DNA of 64,000 bases from CADDZP01 sp035948135 (GCA_035948135.1 DASZJL010000025.1:3243-67242); one strand, 5' to 3'. Numbered from the stretch's first letter, positions 43,020 to 51,805 are shown. Notes: a model not told the origin generated them from the sequence alone. Program-made: numbers and translations.

Positions 43020-43990
43020 CCCGCCCTCGCGTCTCCGTCATCGTTCCGGTCAGAAACCGGCGGGTGTTGCTCCGGCAGGCGCTGGACGCGTTGGCCGCAC
43101 AAACACTGTCCGACCACGAGGTCGTCGTCGTCGACGACGGCTCGAGCGACGGCTCGGCCGAGGAGGCCGAACGGGACGCCGCGGCCGGTCGGCCGGTGCG
43201 TGTCGTGCGGGCCGCGGGCGGAAGTTCGGGCGCGGCCCGCGACCGCGGCGTGGCGGTCGCGATCGCCGACTATCTGGCGTTCACCGACAGCGACTGCTTC
43301 CCGGCCCCCGACTGGCTCGAGCGCGGCGTCGCGGCCCTTGATCAGGGCGCGGACCTCGTCCAGGGGTTCACGCGTCCGGCGCGATCAGTCGGCCCTCTCG
43401 AGCGCTCAATCTGGGTGACGCGCGAGGACGGCCTCTACGCCACGTGCAACATCTTCGTCCGCCGGTGTGCCTACGAGCGGGCCGGCGGCTTCGAGAACAG
43501 CGCTCGCCCGCTTTCGTTTCGTGCTGGGTCAGGCGGCCTGGCGATCGCATTCGGGGCCGATTCTCTGTTGGGGTGGCGGGTGAAGCGCAACGGACCTGTC
43601 ATGTTCAGGCCCGAGGCCGTCGTCGAACACCACGTGTTCGACCCCGATCTTCGCGATGCCTTCAGCCGAGCCTGGATGTCGCGGGGCTTTCCTGCGCTCG
43701 TGCGTGCGGCGCCGGAGTTGCGCGCAACACTCCTTCACCGTCGCCTTTTCCTGGGAAGCGCCCGGCGGCTGTGGCTTTATGCGGGAGTCCTTTCCTTCGT
43801 CGGTCGCCGGCGGGTCGCGGCCGCCACCCTGCTCACGCTCTGGCTCAGTGGCCATCTCCGTCGCGTCGCCCCACGCACTCCTGGGTGGAGGGGCCGCGCT
43901 CGCGCCGTGCCCATCGAGGTCGCGCTGGACGCTGTCACCGGCGGCGCCCTTCTCGTCGGCAGTGCTCAGGCCAAGACTGTCGTCCTGTGA
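43016..43990 (+). CDS. Family 2 glycosyltransferase
   Basis: This 324-residue GT-A enzyme has VSVIVPVRNRRVLLRQALDA, VVVVDDGSSDGSAEEA, then GSSGAARDRGVAVA and the metal-binding AFTDSDCFPAPDWLERG. YATCNIFVRRCAYERAGGFE is the acceptor-side motif. The C-terminus carries a hydrophobic segment (SARRLWLYAGVLSFVGRRRV) that could anchor it to the membrane. GTG 43016 overlaps the stop of the membrane protein gene, and its own stop overlaps the next methyltransferase start. It probably adds one sugar of the exported polymer. Confidence 0.87.
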   Translation: MTRPRVSVIVPVRNRRVLLRQALDALAAQTLSDHEVVVVDDGSSDGSAEEAERDAAAGRPVRVVRAAGGSSGAARDRGVAVAIADYLAFTDSDCFPAPDWLERGVAALDQGADLVQGFTRPARSVGPLERSIWVTREDGLYATCNIFVRRCAYERAGGFENSARPLSFRAGSGGLAIAFGADSLLGWRVKRNGPVMFRPEAVVEHHVFDPDLRDAFSRAWMSRGFPALVRAAPELRATLLHRRLFLGSARRLWLYAGVLSFVGRRRVAAATLLTLWLSGHLRRVAPRTPGWRGRARAVPIEVALDAVTGGALLVGSAQAKTVVL

Positions 43991-45132
43991 GCATGCGGGT
44001 GCGGCCAATGGCTCGGCGGTTGGCCCGAAATCTCCTTCCGTTGTCGTTGCTCGCGGTCCTGATCCGTCCATCGACTGCTCGGCGTTGGCGGGTGGTCGCG
44101 GGAAGTCTGCTGGTTGGGTTCTGGACCCTCGTGTACGTCCTTGGGCGCAGGACTGGTCGGGCGCAGACGCGGCGCGAGTACGAGGCACTGGCCCGCACCG
44201 ACTGGCAGGCCTTCAGGCGGCATTACAACGAACGGGTGCAGACCGTCGAGGAAGAGTTCCAGGCGTGGGGCCCGTTCCACCAGCACCGCCACGAGATGCG
44301 CTATGACCTCGTCGCCGATGCCGTTCGACGCGTGCTACCTCCCGGCGGCTCGGTCCTCGATGTCGGCTGCGGCGCCGCCCTCGTCGGTGAGCGCCTGGCC
44401 GATCTCCAGGCGACGTACGTGGGTGTCGAGTTCGGCGGACCGAATCTCGCGTATGGCGTCAAGAAACTTGCCGACGCGCCGGGCGCGCTCAAGAGTGCGT
44501 TCGCGCAGGCCGACGCCGAAGCGTTGCCCTTCCGGGGTGCCGCCTTCGATGTCGTCGTGATGAGCGAGGTCATCGAGCACCTCCTGCGGCCCGAGCGGGC
44601 GGTGTGGGAGGTAGCCCGCGTGCTGCGGCCCGGCGGCGTGCTGATCATGACCACGAACAACGCGAGCGAAGCGCCCTGCCGCTCCCCGCTCAGCCACCTG
44701 TTCCAGTGGGTGGAGAAGGCGGCCGGCGCGACCCACCCCGGGCTGATCTCGTTGCGGCCGTGGGTTTGGCCGGATCCTGTCGACCGCGACCTTCTACCGC
44801 CGGGTTCCCGTGACGTCTACGTGCCGCACACCCACCACATCTACGCAGAGACGAGAAAGTTGTTCAGCGCGGCGGGCCTCGACACGTTCCACTGGTCGAC
44901 GTTCGAGTTCCCGCCACCGCAGAGTGCCACCGACCGATGGCTCGAGCGGCGGGGCCCCGTAGGTCGGCGCGCGGTCGACGTGATCGAAGCCTCGGCGCGG
45001 CGGATCCCGTTCGTCCGGCGCATGGGCTGTCATCTGTTCATGCAAGCCAGGAAGGCGGGGACGCCGCGCAGTGAATCGCCCTCTGCGGGGCTCTGGCCCG
45101 GACCCTTCAGCGGTGAAGAGGCGGTCGCGTGA
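43987..45132 (+). CDS. Membrane-associated class I SAM methyltransferase
   Basis: This 381-residue protein has one or two hydrophobic helices near the N-terminus (about 18-30 and 40-58). The methyltransferase domain then carries SVLDVGCGAALVGERLADLQ, YVGVEFGGPNLAYG, DVVVMSEVIEHLLRPERAVW and VLRPGGVLIMTTNN. An extra C-terminal domain begins at SPLSHLFQWVEKAAGATHPG. It probably methylates a membrane-linked sugar, for example the growing or terminal residue of the polymer exported by the ABC transporter encoded next, as methyl caps do in Wzm/Wzt systems. The start is GTG 43987 (GTGA overlap) or ATG 43993. Confidence 0.8.
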   Translation: MSMRVRPMARRLARNLLPLSLLAVLIRPSTARRWRVVAGSLLVGFWTLVYVLGRRTGRAQTRREYEALARTDWQAFRRHYNERVQTVEEEFQAWGPFHQHRHEMRYDLVADAVRRVLPPGGSVLDVGCGAALVGERLADLQATYVGVEFGGPNLAYGVKKLADAPGALKSAFAQADAEALPFRGAAFDVVVMSEVIEHLLRPERAVWEVARVLRPGGVLIMTTNNASEAPCRSPLSHLFQWVEKAAGATHPGLISLRPWVWPDPVDRDLLPPGSRDVYVPHTHHIYAETRKLFSAAGLDTFHWSTFEFPPPQSATDRWLERRGPVGRRAVDVIEASARRIPFVRRMGCHLFMQARKAGTPRSESPSAGLWPGPFSGEEAVA

Positions 45133-45953
45133 GCACGCGCTCGACAGTGGTCGAGCTCACACCGGGCGCCGAGAGCCGCCGGTCGCTCGTCGGCGACCTA
45201 TGGCGCCACCGGGACGTGCTCGCCATGTTGGCTCGAACCGACTTCCAGGTCCGCTACAAACGGGCGACTCTCGGCGTCCTGTGGGCCGTTGTCGTCCCCC
45301 TCGTACAGGCGGCCGTGCTGGCAGCCGTGTTCTCTCGCGTGCTGCGCCTCGCGAGCAGTCAGGACTACGCGGTCTTCGTCCTGAGCGGCGTGTTGCCGTG
45401 GACGTACTTCGCGACGTCGGCCACGGCTGGCGCGACTGCTGTCGTCGACGGCGCGGAGATCACCGAGAAGGTCTGGTTCCCCCGAGCGATGCTTCCGATC
45501 GTCCCGGCCCTTGCCAACTTCGCGGGCTTCGCGGTGGCCCTCGTCCTCATGGTGGCGATCATGCCGATCTTCGGCGTCGTGCCTGATCAGAACCTGCTCT
45601 GGCTCGTGCCCGCGTGTGGTCTCCTCGTCGCCTTCACCGCCGCGTTCTCGCTGGTGGCCGCCGCCCTGCACGTCTACTTCCGTGACGTCCGCTATCTCGT
45701 GCAGGCGGGGTTGCTGGTGTGGTTCTACGCCACGCCTGTGATCTACCCCCTCCGGCTGGCGCGCGGGCTCAAACCGCTGCTCGAAGCCAACCCGATGACG
45801 GGCATCCTCGGGCTGTTTCGCGCCGCGACGTCGGGCGCCGAGCCGCACTGGCTCCTCGACGCGGCCATCGCCTTGGCGTGGACGCTCGCTCTGCTGGTGA
45901 TCGCCGTCGAGGTGTACCGCCGACGAGACCGGGTGCTGGTGGACCTGTTGTGA
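45129..45953 (+). CDS. ABC-2 type polysaccharide export permease (Wzm/TagG-like)
   Basis: This 274-residue permease has six predicted helices. The N-terminal DLWRHRDVLAMLARTDFQVR then YKRATLGVLWAVVVPLVQAA is the signature of the TagG/Wzm/RfbA family, in which an amphipathic interface helix precedes helix 1. PRAMLPIVPALANFAGFAVA and VWFYATPVIYPLRLARGL (near the end) are also typical. With the ATPase encoded next it forms the channel for a lipid-linked glycan. GTG 45129 overlaps the methyltransferase stop and its stop overlaps the ATPase start. Confidence 0.92.
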   Translation: MSTRSTVVELTPGAESRRSLVGDLWRHRDVLAMLARTDFQVRYKRATLGVLWAVVVPLVQAAVLAAVFSRVLRLASSQDYAVFVLSGVLPWTYFATSATAGATAVVDGAEITEKVWFPRAMLPIVPALANFAGFAVALVLMVAIMPIFGVVPDQNLLWLVPACGLLVAFTAAFSLVAAALHVYFRDVRYLVQAGLLVWFYATPVIYPLRLARGLKPLLEANPMTGILGLFRAATSGAEPHWLLDAAIALAWTLALLVIAVEVYRRRDRVLVDLL

Positions 45954-47182
45954 CGACGGCGATCGCCCTCGAGGGCGTGGGCAAGCGCTACTGGAAGTTC
46001 GAGGAACAGGCCATGCTGATGCGGTCGCTGCTGCCATCGGCTCGGCCGCGCCGATCGGAGTTGTGGGCGCTGCGCGACGTCAGCTTCAGCGTCGAGCAGG
46101 GGGAGACCGTCGGCATTCTGGGCCGCAACGGCTCGGGCAAGACGACGCTCCTCCGGCTCCTCGCCGGTGTGACGAGACCGAGCGAGGGGCGCGTGCGGGT
46201 TGTCGGCACGGTCGCTCCGCTGATCAGCGTCGGCGTCGGCTTCCGGCGGGAGATGTCGGGGCGCGAGAACGTCTACCTCAACGGCATGATCCTCGGGCTC
46301 ACCAAGACCGAGATCGAGGCGCGCCTCGACGACATCGTGTCCTTCGCCGAGCTGGGCGACTTCATCGACACGCCGGTCAAGTTCTACTCGTCGGGCATGT
46401 TCCTGCGCCTCGGTTTCTCGGTCGCGGTGCACACCGACCCCGAGGTCCTGCTGATCGACGAAGTGCTGGCCGTCGGCGACGTCGCCTTCCGAGCCAAGTG
46501 CGTCGAGCGCATGCGGCTCATCCAGGAATCAGGCACGGCCATCGTGCTCGTCAGCCACTCGCTGGACGCCGTGCGCGGCCTCTGTCGCCGCGCCCTTCTG
46601 CTGCGGCGCGGCGTACTCGATTTTGACGGCGAGACCGAGGGCGCCATCGACCGCTACCACGAGCAGCTCTCCGCGGAGCCGGGCGAGAGTGAGGAGACGG
46701 CCCGTACCGAGCGGCGGCATGTCTTCGTCGGGGGAGCGACGATCCTGGACCGCGCCCTGGTCGGTCCCGACGGTCCTGCGCACTATCTCGACCGGGACGC
46801 GCCCGTCGAGTTCCGAGCGCGCGTGCGGTTCGAGCAGCCGACCGCAGATCCCGTGTTCGGGTTCCAGATCCTGAGCGAGGAGGGCTCGGTCGCCTACGGA
46901 TGCCACACCGAGGTGGGCCTGCACCATCGGAGCTTCGCGGCGGGCGAGGAGGCCGACGTGCGAATCCGCTTCGTGCCTCGGCTCGCAGGCGGGAGCTATC
47001 GGGCGATGTGCTCGGTCGTGAGCGCCAACGGCCGGGGCCTCCTGGCCGACGACCATCGCGGCGTGGTGTTCTTCGTCGATCGACGGCCCGGCGTCTATGG
47101 CGCGGCCGATCTCGGTGGCAGCCTCACTGTCGACGGCATCGAACTCATCGCGACCCTCGATGGTGACCGCCCGTGCGCATAG
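45950..47182 (+). CDS. ABC transporter ATPase with C-terminal glycan-binding domain (Wzt-like)
   Basis: This 410-residue protein has an N-terminal ATPase with Walker A GILGRNGSGKTTLLRLLAGV, the TagH/Wzt-type TVAPLISVGVGFRREMSGRE and NVYLNGMILGLTKTEI, the signature YSSGMFLRLGFSVA and Walker B VLLIDEVLAVGD. After a linker (about 255) the C-terminal 150 residues form a beta-rich domain (VEFRARVRFEQPTADPVFGF to GLLADDHRGVVFFVD), as in Wzt-C, which in E. coli O9a reads the chain-end cap. This suggests that export waits for a finished or modified end. GTG 45950 overlaps the permease stop, and the next GT4 gene starts 10 bp before its end. Confidence 0.92.
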   Translation: MTTAIALEGVGKRYWKFEEQAMLMRSLLPSARPRRSELWALRDVSFSVEQGETVGILGRNGSGKTTLLRLLAGVTRPSEGRVRVVGTVAPLISVGVGFRREMSGRENVYLNGMILGLTKTEIEARLDDIVSFAELGDFIDTPVKFYSSGMFLRLGFSVAVHTDPEVLLIDEVLAVGDVAFRAKCVERMRLIQESGTAIVLVSHSLDAVRGLCRRALLLRRGVLDFDGETEGAIDRYHEQLSAEPGESEETARTERRHVFVGGATILDRALVGPDGPAHYLDRDAPVEFRARVRFEQPTADPVFGFQILSEEGSVAYGCHTEVGLHHRSFAAGEEADVRIRFVPRLAGGSYRAMCSVVSANGRGLLADDHRGVVFFVDRRPGVYGAADLGGSLTVDGIELIATLDGDRPCA

Positions 47183-48291
47183 CGCTGACCCACGCGTACT
47201 GCTGGCCCGAGGTCCGACGCGGTGGCGAGCGCCTGCTGCACGAGCTGGGCGCCTCCCTCGCGCGGCTCGGTCACGACGTGACGATCCTCTCCAGCGCCCG
47301 CCGGCCCGGGCGGTCGCGGGAGCAGGGCGTTCGCGTCCTCCGTCTGCCGCAGCCCCCCGGTTCCGGGCTTCGTCAGGAGGTGCGCTTCGGTTGGGAGGTC
47401 GCGGCGCCGTTGCTGGCCGGGAGGTACGACGCCGTCCACTCGCTCGGTGTCTCCGACGCCTCGGCTTCAGTCCGGGCCGCCCGGCTCCACCGGCGGCGCC
47501 GCACCGTGTTCACCAACCTCGGCAACCCCGACCGCGAGTACTACTCGCGCCGGCCCGACGTCGGCCCTGAGTTCGCGTCGGAACGCACGGCGGCCCGCCG
47601 GATCTGGAGTCAGCATCTCAGGGTCGTCGACGGCGTCGACGTGTACGGCTGCCTCTCGGCATACGCGGCGGCCAAGCTGGAGAGCGGATTCGGACGCCGG
47701 CCGACGATCACTCCCGGCGGTGTCGACCTCGATCGTTTCGCGCCGGCCCGCGCTCGGTCATCGCACCCGACGTTGCTCTACTCGGGTGCGCTCGCCGAGC
47801 CTCGCAAGGGCGTCGACACGCTGCTCGAGGCCTTGGACACCCTGGCCGGCAAGGAGCCCGCGCTCCGTTTGCTGCTCAGCGGACCGGGCGATGTGGCCCC
47901 GCTCCTCGCCCGAGCGTCGCCCCGGGCCCGTGAGCGCGTCGACGTCCTCCCCCTCGGGCCGCCCGACATGGCGTCGGTGTACGCGTCGGCGTGGGCGACC
48001 GTGCTGCCGTCGGTGCACGAGGCGTTCGGACTGTCGCTGCTCGAGTCGCTGGCGTGCGGTACGCCGGTCGTCGGTGTCGACCACGCCTCGTTGCCAGAGC
48101 TGGTGCGACCCGGCGCCGGTGCCCTGGCCCGGCCGGGCGACGCCGTGTCCCTCGCGGACGCCTGCCTGGCGGCGCTCGACCTGGCTCGTGATGCGGACAC
48201 GGTCGACCGGTGCCGAGCCGTGGCCGAGCCGTACGACTGGGACCGGTCGGTCGCACCCGCGCTTGTTCGCCTTTACGCCTCCGATACCTGA
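47173..48291 (+). CDS. Family 4 glycosyltransferase
   Basis: This 372-residue GT-B enzyme has the N-terminal ALTHAYCWPEVRRGGERLLH with the glycine loop and hinge ITPGGVDLDRFAPARA. The donor domain has LLYSGALAEPRKGVDTLLEA and the EX7E-type motif VHEAFGLSLLESLACGTPVV. It starts at GTG 47173, inside the 3' end of the ATPase gene, and is followed by a GT2 gene whose start lies inside its own 3' end. It belongs to the eight-gene export operon and so probably builds the exported glycan. Confidence 0.88.
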   Translation: MRIALTHAYCWPEVRRGGERLLHELGASLARLGHDVTILSSARRPGRSREQGVRVLRLPQPPGSGLRQEVRFGWEVAAPLLAGRYDAVHSLGVSDASASVRAARLHRRRRTVFTNLGNPDREYYSRRPDVGPEFASERTAARRIWSQHLRVVDGVDVYGCLSAYAAAKLESGFGRRPTITPGGVDLDRFAPARARSSHPTLLYSGALAEPRKGVDTLLEALDTLAGKEPALRLLLSGPGDVAPLLARASPRARERVDVLPLGPPDMASVYASAWATVLPSVHEAFGLSLLESLACGTPVVGVDHASLPELVRPGAGALARPGDAVSLADACLAALDLARDADTVDRCRAVAEPYDWDRSVAPALVRLYASDT

Positions 48292-49252
48292 GCCAACCGC
48301 AAGAATCGTCGCTACGAACCCCCGCCCACCAACCCTTTCGGTCGTCGTACCGACACGCGATCGAGGTGCCCTCCTCGCGGCGTGCCTCGAGGCGCTGTGC
48401 CGTTCGGTGCGCCCCGGCGACGAGGTGATCGTGGTCGATTCGGCGTCCCACTCTGACGACGCCCGCCGGCTCGCGCATTCGTCCGGCGTCCGGTTCCTCC
48501 GGTGTGACCTACCGGGGGCGTCACGGGCCCGCAACGCCGGCTGGCGCGCCGCCGGAAATGACATCGTCGCGTTCGTGGACGACGACGTACGCGTGACGCC
48601 CGACTGGGCCGCGGGCGTGGCCGCCGCGTTCGCGGCCCATCCCGACGTCGACTTCATGACCGGCACGACCGACTTCTTGCCGGGCGAAGAGTTCACGTCG
48701 CGGCCGGTGGCCATCAAGAAGGATCTCGAGCCCCAACGGTTCACCGCCGGGGCGCGTGCCGACCTCATCGGACACGGCGCCAACCTGGCTGTTCGTCGCT
48801 CGGCGCTGGCTCGGGTCGGGGGCTTCGACGAACGGCTGGGACCGGGGACGCCGCTGCGGGCCGCAGAAGACCTTGATCTCTTCGATCGCCTGCTGGCCGC
48901 GGGCTCCGACGGCCGGTACGAGCCCGCGGCGGCCGCCTCGCACGCCCAGTGGCGCACGCGCGCCGAGCTGCTCGCCCTGGACTGGGGTTACGGCATCGGG
49001 TCGGGAGCGCGTGTCGCCAAGCTCCTGCGGGTGGACCGGCCCCGAGCGGTGGTCGCGGCGCGCGCCTTCTTCTGGGGATGGGGCCTGTACTACGTCGGGC
49101 GCTACGCCCGCGAACGGCGACCCTTCCTCACCCTCACGTCGTTGGTGCGCGTGATCGGCGGTGTCGCGGGCTTCGCGCGCGCCGTTGTCACGGCGCCGTG
49201 GCGCGCCGACCCTGCAGCTTGCCGGCCGCCGCCTCCCGCAGGAAGCCACTGA
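48263..49252 (+). CDS. Family 2 glycosyltransferase
   Basis: This GT-A enzyme of about 329 residues has LSVVVPTRDRGALLAACLEA, VIVVDSASHSDDARRLA, LPGASRARNAGWRAAGND, the DxD motif AFVDDDVRVTPDWAAG and HGANLAVRRSALARVGGFDE. The start is unclear: no ATG or GTG lies before the conserved N-terminus in this frame. TTG 48263 (29 bp inside the previous gene) is the best candidate, and an ATC or ATA start cannot be excluded. A GTG near 48408 would delete the nucleotide-binding strand. The 3' end overlaps the convergent GT2 gene by 65 bp. It closes the export operon. Confidence 0.8.
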   Translation: MFAFTPPIPEPTARIVATNPRPPTLSVVVPTRDRGALLAACLEALCRSVRPGDEVIVVDSASHSDDARRLAHSSGVRFLRCDLPGASRARNAGWRAAGNDIVAFVDDDVRVTPDWAAGVAAAFAAHPDVDFMTGTTDFLPGEEFTSRPVAIKKDLEPQRFTAGARADLIGHGANLAVRRSALARVGGFDERLGPGTPLRAAEDLDLFDRLLAAGSDGRYEPAAAASHAQWRTRAELLALDWGYGIGSGARVAKLLRVDRPRAVVAARAFFWGWGLYYVGRYARERRPFLTLTSLVRVIGGVAGFARAVVTAPWRADPAACRPPPPAGSH

Positions 49253-50126
49253 CCTGGGTCACTGAGAGAGCTGCACCCATGGCGACGTCGCCATGCCACA
49301 GCCCCTCCCTCGCCCGGTCGGCGAGCAGGCGGCCGAGGTGGATGAGGATGCCTTGCGCGCCACCGAGGGGGCGCTCCGAATTGCGAGCGCGATCGAGGAG
49401 CCAGTCCGACCGCCCCTGGGCGTAGGCGCGCCGCAGGAGATAGTGCGGCGTCAAGCGGTCGAGGGGAACGTCGTGGACGACGGCGGCGGTGGGCACGTAG
49501 CGAATGCGGCCGCCGCCGGCCCGGAAGCGGCGGCAGAGGTCGACGTCGTCGTTGACCATCGGCACGCCGGCTCGCGGGCCGAGGGCCTCGTCGAACCCGC
49601 CGACCGCGCGCAAGCGCTCGGTCGCGAACGCGGCGTTGGCCGTGAGCACGTAGTCGTCGGGATCGAGGTCCTTCTCGTCGACTCCTCGGTCGAAGGCGGC
49701 GAGGTAGCCGAGCCAGTCCGGTCCGAGCCAGCTGGGCAGATCGACGGCCGGATCGAGCTCGACCCGGCCGCCGGTGCCGTCGGCGCGTCCGGCGACGATG
49801 GGCTCCACCAGGTGCGCCAGCCAGTCCGGCGCGGGGACAACGTCATCGTCGAGGAAGGCCACGATGTCGCCCGCGGCGTGCGCGATCCCGGCGTTGCGCG
49901 CGTACGTGGCACCGGCGCGGCGCTCTGAGACGAGCGACGCCGGTACCGGGAAGTCAGCGACGGTCGTTTCGAACGCCGCCGCCGTCTCCCGACCGTCGCC
50001 GTTGTCGACGACGACGACGTCCCAGGCCTGGCCGGGATCGACCTGTCGGGCCAACGCCCGCAGGGCGCGCGCCAGCCCGTCGGGACGCCGGAACGTGGGG
50101 ACGACGACGGTGACCTTCGGCGTCAC
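49188..50126 (-). CDS. Family 2 glycosyltransferase
   Basis: This 312-residue GT-A enzyme begins TPKVTVVVPTFRRPDGLARA. VVVVDNGDGRETAAAFE, RRAGATYARNAGIAHAAGDI, DxD motif AFLDDDVVPAPDWLAH and the acceptor motif VGGFDEALGPRAGVPMVNDD follow. The C-terminal HYLLRRAYAQGRSDW is common in rhamnosyl/galactosyl transferases of this family. GTG 50126 overlaps the methyltransferase stop (GTGA) and is preferred over the upstream GTG at 50156. It is last in a five-gene minus-strand unit that starts with the FkbM gene at 53506. Confidence 0.87.
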   Translation of the reverse strand: MTPKVTVVVPTFRRPDGLARALRALARQVDPGQAWDVVVVDNGDGRETAAAFETTVADFPVPASLVSERRAGATYARNAGIAHAAGDIVAFLDDDVVPAPDWLAHLVEPIVAGRADGTGGRVELDPAVDLPSWLGPDWLGYLAAFDRGVDEKDLDPDDYVLTANAAFATERLRAVGGFDEALGPRAGVPMVNDDVDLCRRFRAGGGRIRYVPTAAVVHDVPLDRLTPHYLLRRAYAQGRSDWLLDRARNSERPLGGAQGILIHLGRLLADRAREGLWHGDVAMGAALSVTQVSGFLREAAAGKLQGRRATAP

Positions 50127-50950
50127 ACCGCGGGACGGCCCCGCGCCCACGCGCACGGAGCGCCGAGACGGCGGAGCGTCAGCTGGAAGGCGATCCGGTC
50201 GACGTCAAGATCGCGGAGGCGCCAGCTCGGCGGTGGAAAGCCCTCGCCGAACGGCATGAAGAACGGGCCGCCGTGGTCGAGCACCTCGAAGCCGGCGGCT
50301 TCGAGCATCCGGCGGTGCCCGACGAGGTTCGGCGTCCACCACTGGGGCTTGCCTCGCCCATCCAGCGCAGCCGCCGGCCGGCGGGGGTGGGTGAGCGTCT
50401 CCCACAGCGAGATCACGTCGTAGCTGAGGAGCTCGCCATCGGTGACGGTGCGCAGCGCGGCGAGGGCCTTCACCGGGTCACGGAGGTGCAGCAGCAGGGC
50501 GCCGATGAAGACGAAGTCGAAGCGGCCCAGTCGCTCGGGGGACGCGTCGTAGACGAGGCAGTCCACCCGCTTCACGCGAGACCCGAGGGCGTCGCGGGCC
50601 AGCACGAAGTTCTCGTTGACGCCGACGGAGGTGTTGGCGGGCCGGGTGAGCGTCGAGGGCCGAGGGTCGGGCCAGTCGTATTGGCCGGGGTCGTCGATGT
50701 CGAGGGCGACGACCTCTTCGGCGCCGCGACGCTCCATCTCGAAGGCCCAGAAGCCGTCCGACGTCCCGACGTCGAGGCAGCGCTTCCCCCGCAGCGACGG
50801 CGGCAGGGGAACCCGCGGCGCGGTCCGCGGCATGTCGTAGTGGCCGGCGGTGCGGACACCACCCGGCAGTTCGATGGTGTGGTACCAGTCGCGCTCGGCG
50901 ACGGCCTTCCGGAGCGCGTCGGCGTCGTCGGCGCTCACGGGCGATGCCAC
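50123..50950 (-). CDS. CmoB-like (DUF1698-type) SAM methyltransferase
   Basis: This 275-residue protein opens with WYHTIELPGGVRTAGHYD, the pattern (W-H-x-I-x-L-G-x-T-G) of the CmoB/DUF1698 group. The core has CLDVGTSDGFWAFEMERRGA, VVALDIDDP, then DFVFIGALLLHLRDPVKALA. In other bacteria the group includes tRNA carboxymethyltransferase CmoB, but many members lie in sugar loci, and the context here favours a glycan or small-molecule acceptor. A TAGCCT box lies 7 nt before GTG 50950, suggesting its own leaderless transcript in addition to read-through. Its stop overlaps the next GT2 start. Confidence 0.78.
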   Translation of the reverse strand: MASPVSADDADALRKAVAERDWYHTIELPGGVRTAGHYDMPRTAPRVPLPPSLRGKRCLDVGTSDGFWAFEMERRGAEEVVALDIDDPGQYDWPDPRPSTLTRPANTSVGVNENFVLARDALGSRVKRVDCLVYDASPERLGRFDFVFIGALLLHLRDPVKALAALRTVTDGELLSYDVISLWETLTHPRRPAAALDGRGKPQWWTPNLVGHRRMLEAAGFEVLDHGGPFFMPFGEGFPPPSWRLRDLDVDRIAFQLTLRRLGAPCAWARGRPAV

Positions 50951-50957
50951 GCGGGCC

Positions 50958-50963
50958 AGGCTA
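50958..50963 (-). promoter_or_regulatory. Leaderless -10 box (TAGCCT) of the CmoB-like gene
   Basis: TAGCCT on the minus strand ends 7 nt before GTG 50950 and lies in the 18-bp gap after the PHP gene. No clear -35. Confidence 0.4.
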
Positions 50964-50968
50964 CGCAG

Positions 50969-51805
50969 TCAGGATCGCCGGGCCGCGAGGTCCTCGAGGG
51001 CAGAGTCGGGGACGTCGAGGTCGCCCCTGCCGATCCCCACCTGGAGGTCGGGCTTGTAGCTGCCATGGTGGTCGGACCCACCGGTGACGACCAGCCCATG
51101 GCGCTTGGCCAGCGTCGCCACCCCCGCCCGCTCCTCGGGGCTGTAGCGGCCGTAGATCCCTTCGGCGCCGGCCAGGCCGAGCTCGGCCAGCTCGCCGACG
51201 GCGCGGTCGAGTTCCGCCGGCTCCAGACCCAGGCTCAGCGGATGGGCGAGCACGGGCACCGCGTTCGACTCCCGCGCCAGCTTGATGGCGGCGTCGGGGT
51301 ACAAGCGCTCCTTCTCGACGTAGCCGGGCTTGCCCTTGGCCAGGTACACGTCGAACGCCTCCTGGATGCTGGACACCACGCCGTTGCGCACCAGCACGGC
51401 GGCCACGTGGGGGCGGCCGATGCCCTTGCCGCCGGCCTCGGCCTCGACCTCCTCCGGCGTGATGGGCAGGCCCAGCTCACCTGCGAGTCGCTCGAACATG
51501 CGGGCGTTGCGGTCGTCCCGGGCCTGCTGCAGCCGGACCAGCTCGGCTTCCAGCGGCCCGCCCGGCTCGACGAAGTAGATGAGGATGTGCATCGTGCCCT
51601 TCGGCACTTCGCACGAGATCTCGCAACCCGGCACCAGCTCCACGCCGACCTCGGCGGCCCGCTTGCCCGCCGCCTCCAGCCCGTCCATGCGGTCGTGGTC
51701 GGTCAGGGCGACGGCCCGGCAGCCGTTGGCCGCCGCCAGCTCGGGTATGCGCTCGGGCGGGTCAGAGCCGTCGGACGCCGTCGAGTGGGTGTGGAGGTCG
51801 ATCAT
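50969..51805 (-). CDS. PHP-domain phosphoesterase (RNase AM / nucleoside bisphosphate phosphatase-like)
   Basis: This 278-residue metal-dependent hydrolase has the N-terminal MIDLHTHSTASDGSDPPERI with the HxH motif, VALTDHDRMDGLEAA, GCEISCEVPKGTMHILIYF, the insertion ending GRPHVAAVL, then AHPLSLGL and GGSDHHGSYK. This motif set matches the family of E. coli YciV (RNase AM), which trims nucleotides or 3',5'-bisphosphates. ATG 51805 overlaps the stop of the upstream methyltransferase-like gene (ATGA). It is an odd tenant of a glycan operon. It could degrade PAP, the by-product of the sulfotransferase encoded at 39973, which is an inference from family chemistry. Confidence 0.85.
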   Translation of the reverse strand: MIDLHTHSTASDGSDPPERIPELAAANGCRAVALTDHDRMDGLEAAGKRAAEVGVELVPGCEISCEVPKGTMHILIYFVEPGGPLEAELVRLQQARDDRNARMFERLAGELGLPITPEEVEAEAGGKGIGRPHVAAVLVRNGVVSSIQEAFDVYLAKGKPGYVEKERLYPDAAIKLARESNAVPVLAHPLSLGLEPAELDRAVGELAELGLAGAEGIYGRYSPEERAGVATLAKRHGLVVTGGSDHHGSYKPDLQVGIGRGDLDVPDSALEDLAARRS

